Positions 7,025 to 7,912 of a stretch of 7,912 nucleotides of DNA are shown piece by piece. Every line of letters begins with the position of its first letter. Position 1 is the stretch's first letter. Origin of the DNA: Fidelibacterota bacterium (GTDB lineage Bacteria; Fidelibacterota; Marinisomatia; SCGC-AAA003-L08; D37C17). Below the pieces are notes generated by a model that was not told where the DNA came from, searched no databases, and saw nothing but the letters and a program-made list of their open reading frames with translations. The position numbers and the translations under genes are program-made. The stretch covers positions 103,241-111,152 of the forward strand of contig PARL01000002.1 of NCBI GenBank assembly GCA_002711465.1. Direction: 5' to 3'.

Positions 7025-7912
7025 TTATTTATTTAGGGATTGTAGGTTTATTTCTAATTTTTCGAGTTGTTGATTATAATCTTTGAATTTCTTTCTTTCA
7101 TGATCAATAATTTCTTTTGGTGCTCTATTTACAAAATTTTTGTTATCTAATTTTTTTGAAATTGCATTTAATCTACCGTTCATATCTTCAACCTGCTTTT
7201 TGAGCCTTTTAATTTCCTGCTCAATATCTATTAATCCTTTAAGGGGAATAAATATTTCAATATTTTCAACTACTGCAGTGGCAGATTGAGAAGGTTTTTT
7301 TAAAGATTCCCCAACTTCTAACTCATCAATTTTCAGTAATCCATTCATTAACCCAACATTATTTTTAATTATAGAAGTAAACTTATGTTGTCCTCTTACA
7401 TATATGCTAATATTTTTAGATGGAGATATATTAAGACTTGCTTTAATGTTTCTTATTGCACTTATAACATTAACAATCAGTTGAATGTCATTTTCTATAT
7501 TTTTATCTACTTCTTTATCTCTATAAACTGGGTAATGAGTATTAATCAGAAAATCCTTGTCTACACTTTTATTATCCTTGTCTACATTAAGAAAACTCCA
7601 AATTTCTTCAGTGATATGAGGAGTAAATGGATGTAGCAATCTTAGTATATTTTTAAGTACATGTATTGAAACTGATTGAGCAATATATTTATCTTCCGAA
7701 TTATTGCCATAAAATCTTGTCTTAACAAACTCTATATACCAATCGCAGAAATAATTATGAACAAATTGATATATTGATTTAATTACTTCATTTAGTTTAT
7801 AATTTGCATAATGATTTTCTATTTCACTAATTGATGTGTTTAATTTTGATAGAATCCATTTATCAGTAATATGCAATTTATCATAATCGATCATTTTTGA
7901 ACTTATATCTTC
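7025..7912 (-). CDS. valS: Valyl-tRNA synthetase, C-terminal part (5' end outside window)
   Basis: The frame is open from the right edge to the TAA at 7027-7025. This gives 295 residues, the last third of a protein usually about 870-950 long. ValS charges tRNA-Val with valine in the cytoplasm. The fragment starts just before the anticodon-binding domain: TDKWILSKLN (16-25), FCDWYIEFVK (55-64, the hallmark CDWYIE) and HPFTPHITEEIW (94-105). It ends with the ValS-specific coiled-coil tRNA arm at about 228-295 (IEQEIKRLKKQ, then KLDNKNFVNRAPKEIIDHER). The catalytic HIGH and KMSKS motifs and the editing domain would lie beyond the window. The ATG at 7894-7892 is an internal methionine; six more in-frame residues precede it up to the edge. 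It is the first gene visible in the - strand block. A 13-base direct repeat at 7553-7586 encodes a repeated VDKD in a surface loop. Confidence 0.97.
   Translation of the reverse strand, partial: EDISSKMIDYDKLHITDKWILSKLNTSISEIENHYANYKLNEVIKSIYQFVHNYFCDWYIEFVKTRFYGNNSEDKYIAQSVSIHVLKNILRLLHPFTPHITEEIWSFLNVDKDNKSVDKDFLINTHYPVYRDKEVDKNIENDIQLIVNVISAIRNIKASLNISPSKNISIYVRGQHKFTSIIKNNVGLMNGLLKIDELEVGESLKKPSQSATAVVENIEIFIPLKGLIDIEQEIKRLKKQVEDMNGRLNAISKKLDNKNFVNRAPKEIIDHERKKFKDYNQQLEKLEINLQSLNK
7553..7586. repeat. 13-bp direct repeat, 21-bp period, inside valS
   Basis: The 13-mer ATCCTTGTCTACA occurs at 7553-7565 and again at 7574-7586. The copies are perfect and offset by 21 bases, exactly seven codons. 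In the protein they give VDKDNKSVDKDF (fragment residues 110-121), between the conserved HPFTPHITEEIW helix and the next strand. The reading frame is preserved. It looks like a small in-frame slippage or duplication in a tolerant loop. Confidence 0.85.

Noticed and set aside
7385..7636. 83-codon + strand open frame
   Set aside because: It is antisense to well-conserved valS sequence, with a composition typical of AT-rich shadow frames (Ile, Tyr and Phe runs).
7892..7894. ATG as the start of a short stand-alone protein with a ValS-like C-terminus
   Set aside because: The frame continues upstream to the window edge, and the sequence begins just ahead of the ValS anticodon-binding domain; it is a truncated full gene, not a separate one.
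1..7912. CRISPR array, tRNA or rRNA gene, insertion sequence, or defence or phage system
   Set aside because: No spaced repeats, cloverleaf-like conserved stretches, transposase motifs or nuclease/toxin modules were seen; nearly every base belongs to one of five recognised genes.

Overview
This is a strongly AT-rich bacterial window, roughly three quarters A+T by eye. It is filled almost completely by five protein-coding genes, and the longest gap between genes is 15 bases. The codon use is AT-driven, giving proteins rich in Lys, Asn and Ile. Together with the compact layout and a large DUF2723 membrane protein, a family well known from Bacteroidota and Marinimicrobia-like bacteria, this suggests a streamlined, probably marine bacterium of the wider FCB group. 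Candidatus Marinimicrobia (SAR406) is my best guess, but that is an inference and no marker here proves it.

Layout. Bases 1-846 (+ strand) hold the 3' part of a multi-pass membrane protein of the lysylphosphatidylglycerol synthase TM / flippase-like family; its N-terminus lies off the left edge. It meets a four-gene block on the - strand tail to tail, and the two stop codons share the palindrome CTAG at 843-846. Read in transcription order from the right edge, the - strand block is: the C-terminal third of valyl-tRNA synthetase (valS, 7912-7025, truncated by the window edge), the replication-fork helicase recG (7009-4928), a 1022-residue DUF2723 GT-C-like membrane protein (4935-1867), and a family 2 glycosyltransferase (1865-843). 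The junctions are +15 bases, an 8-base overlap, and +1 base. The block therefore looks like one polycistronic unit with translational coupling.

How the genes fit together. Two housekeeping genes (translation and DNA repair) lead directly into two envelope or glycosylation genes. The DUF2723 protein is plausibly a polyprenyl-phosphate-sugar-dependent transferase acting outside the membrane. The GT2 protein is a cytoplasmic-face sugar transferase of the rhamnosyltransferase-like type. The convergent flippase-like protein is also an envelope-lipid type protein. A shared role in surface glycan or glycoprotein assembly is possible but unproven.

I see no RNA gene, CRISPR array, insertion sequence, attachment site or phage gene. 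This is mostly an ordinary chromosomal region. The points worth a second look are the junction architecture, the consecutive TTG starts, the DUF2723 protein of unproven chemistry, and a small in-frame repeat in valS.
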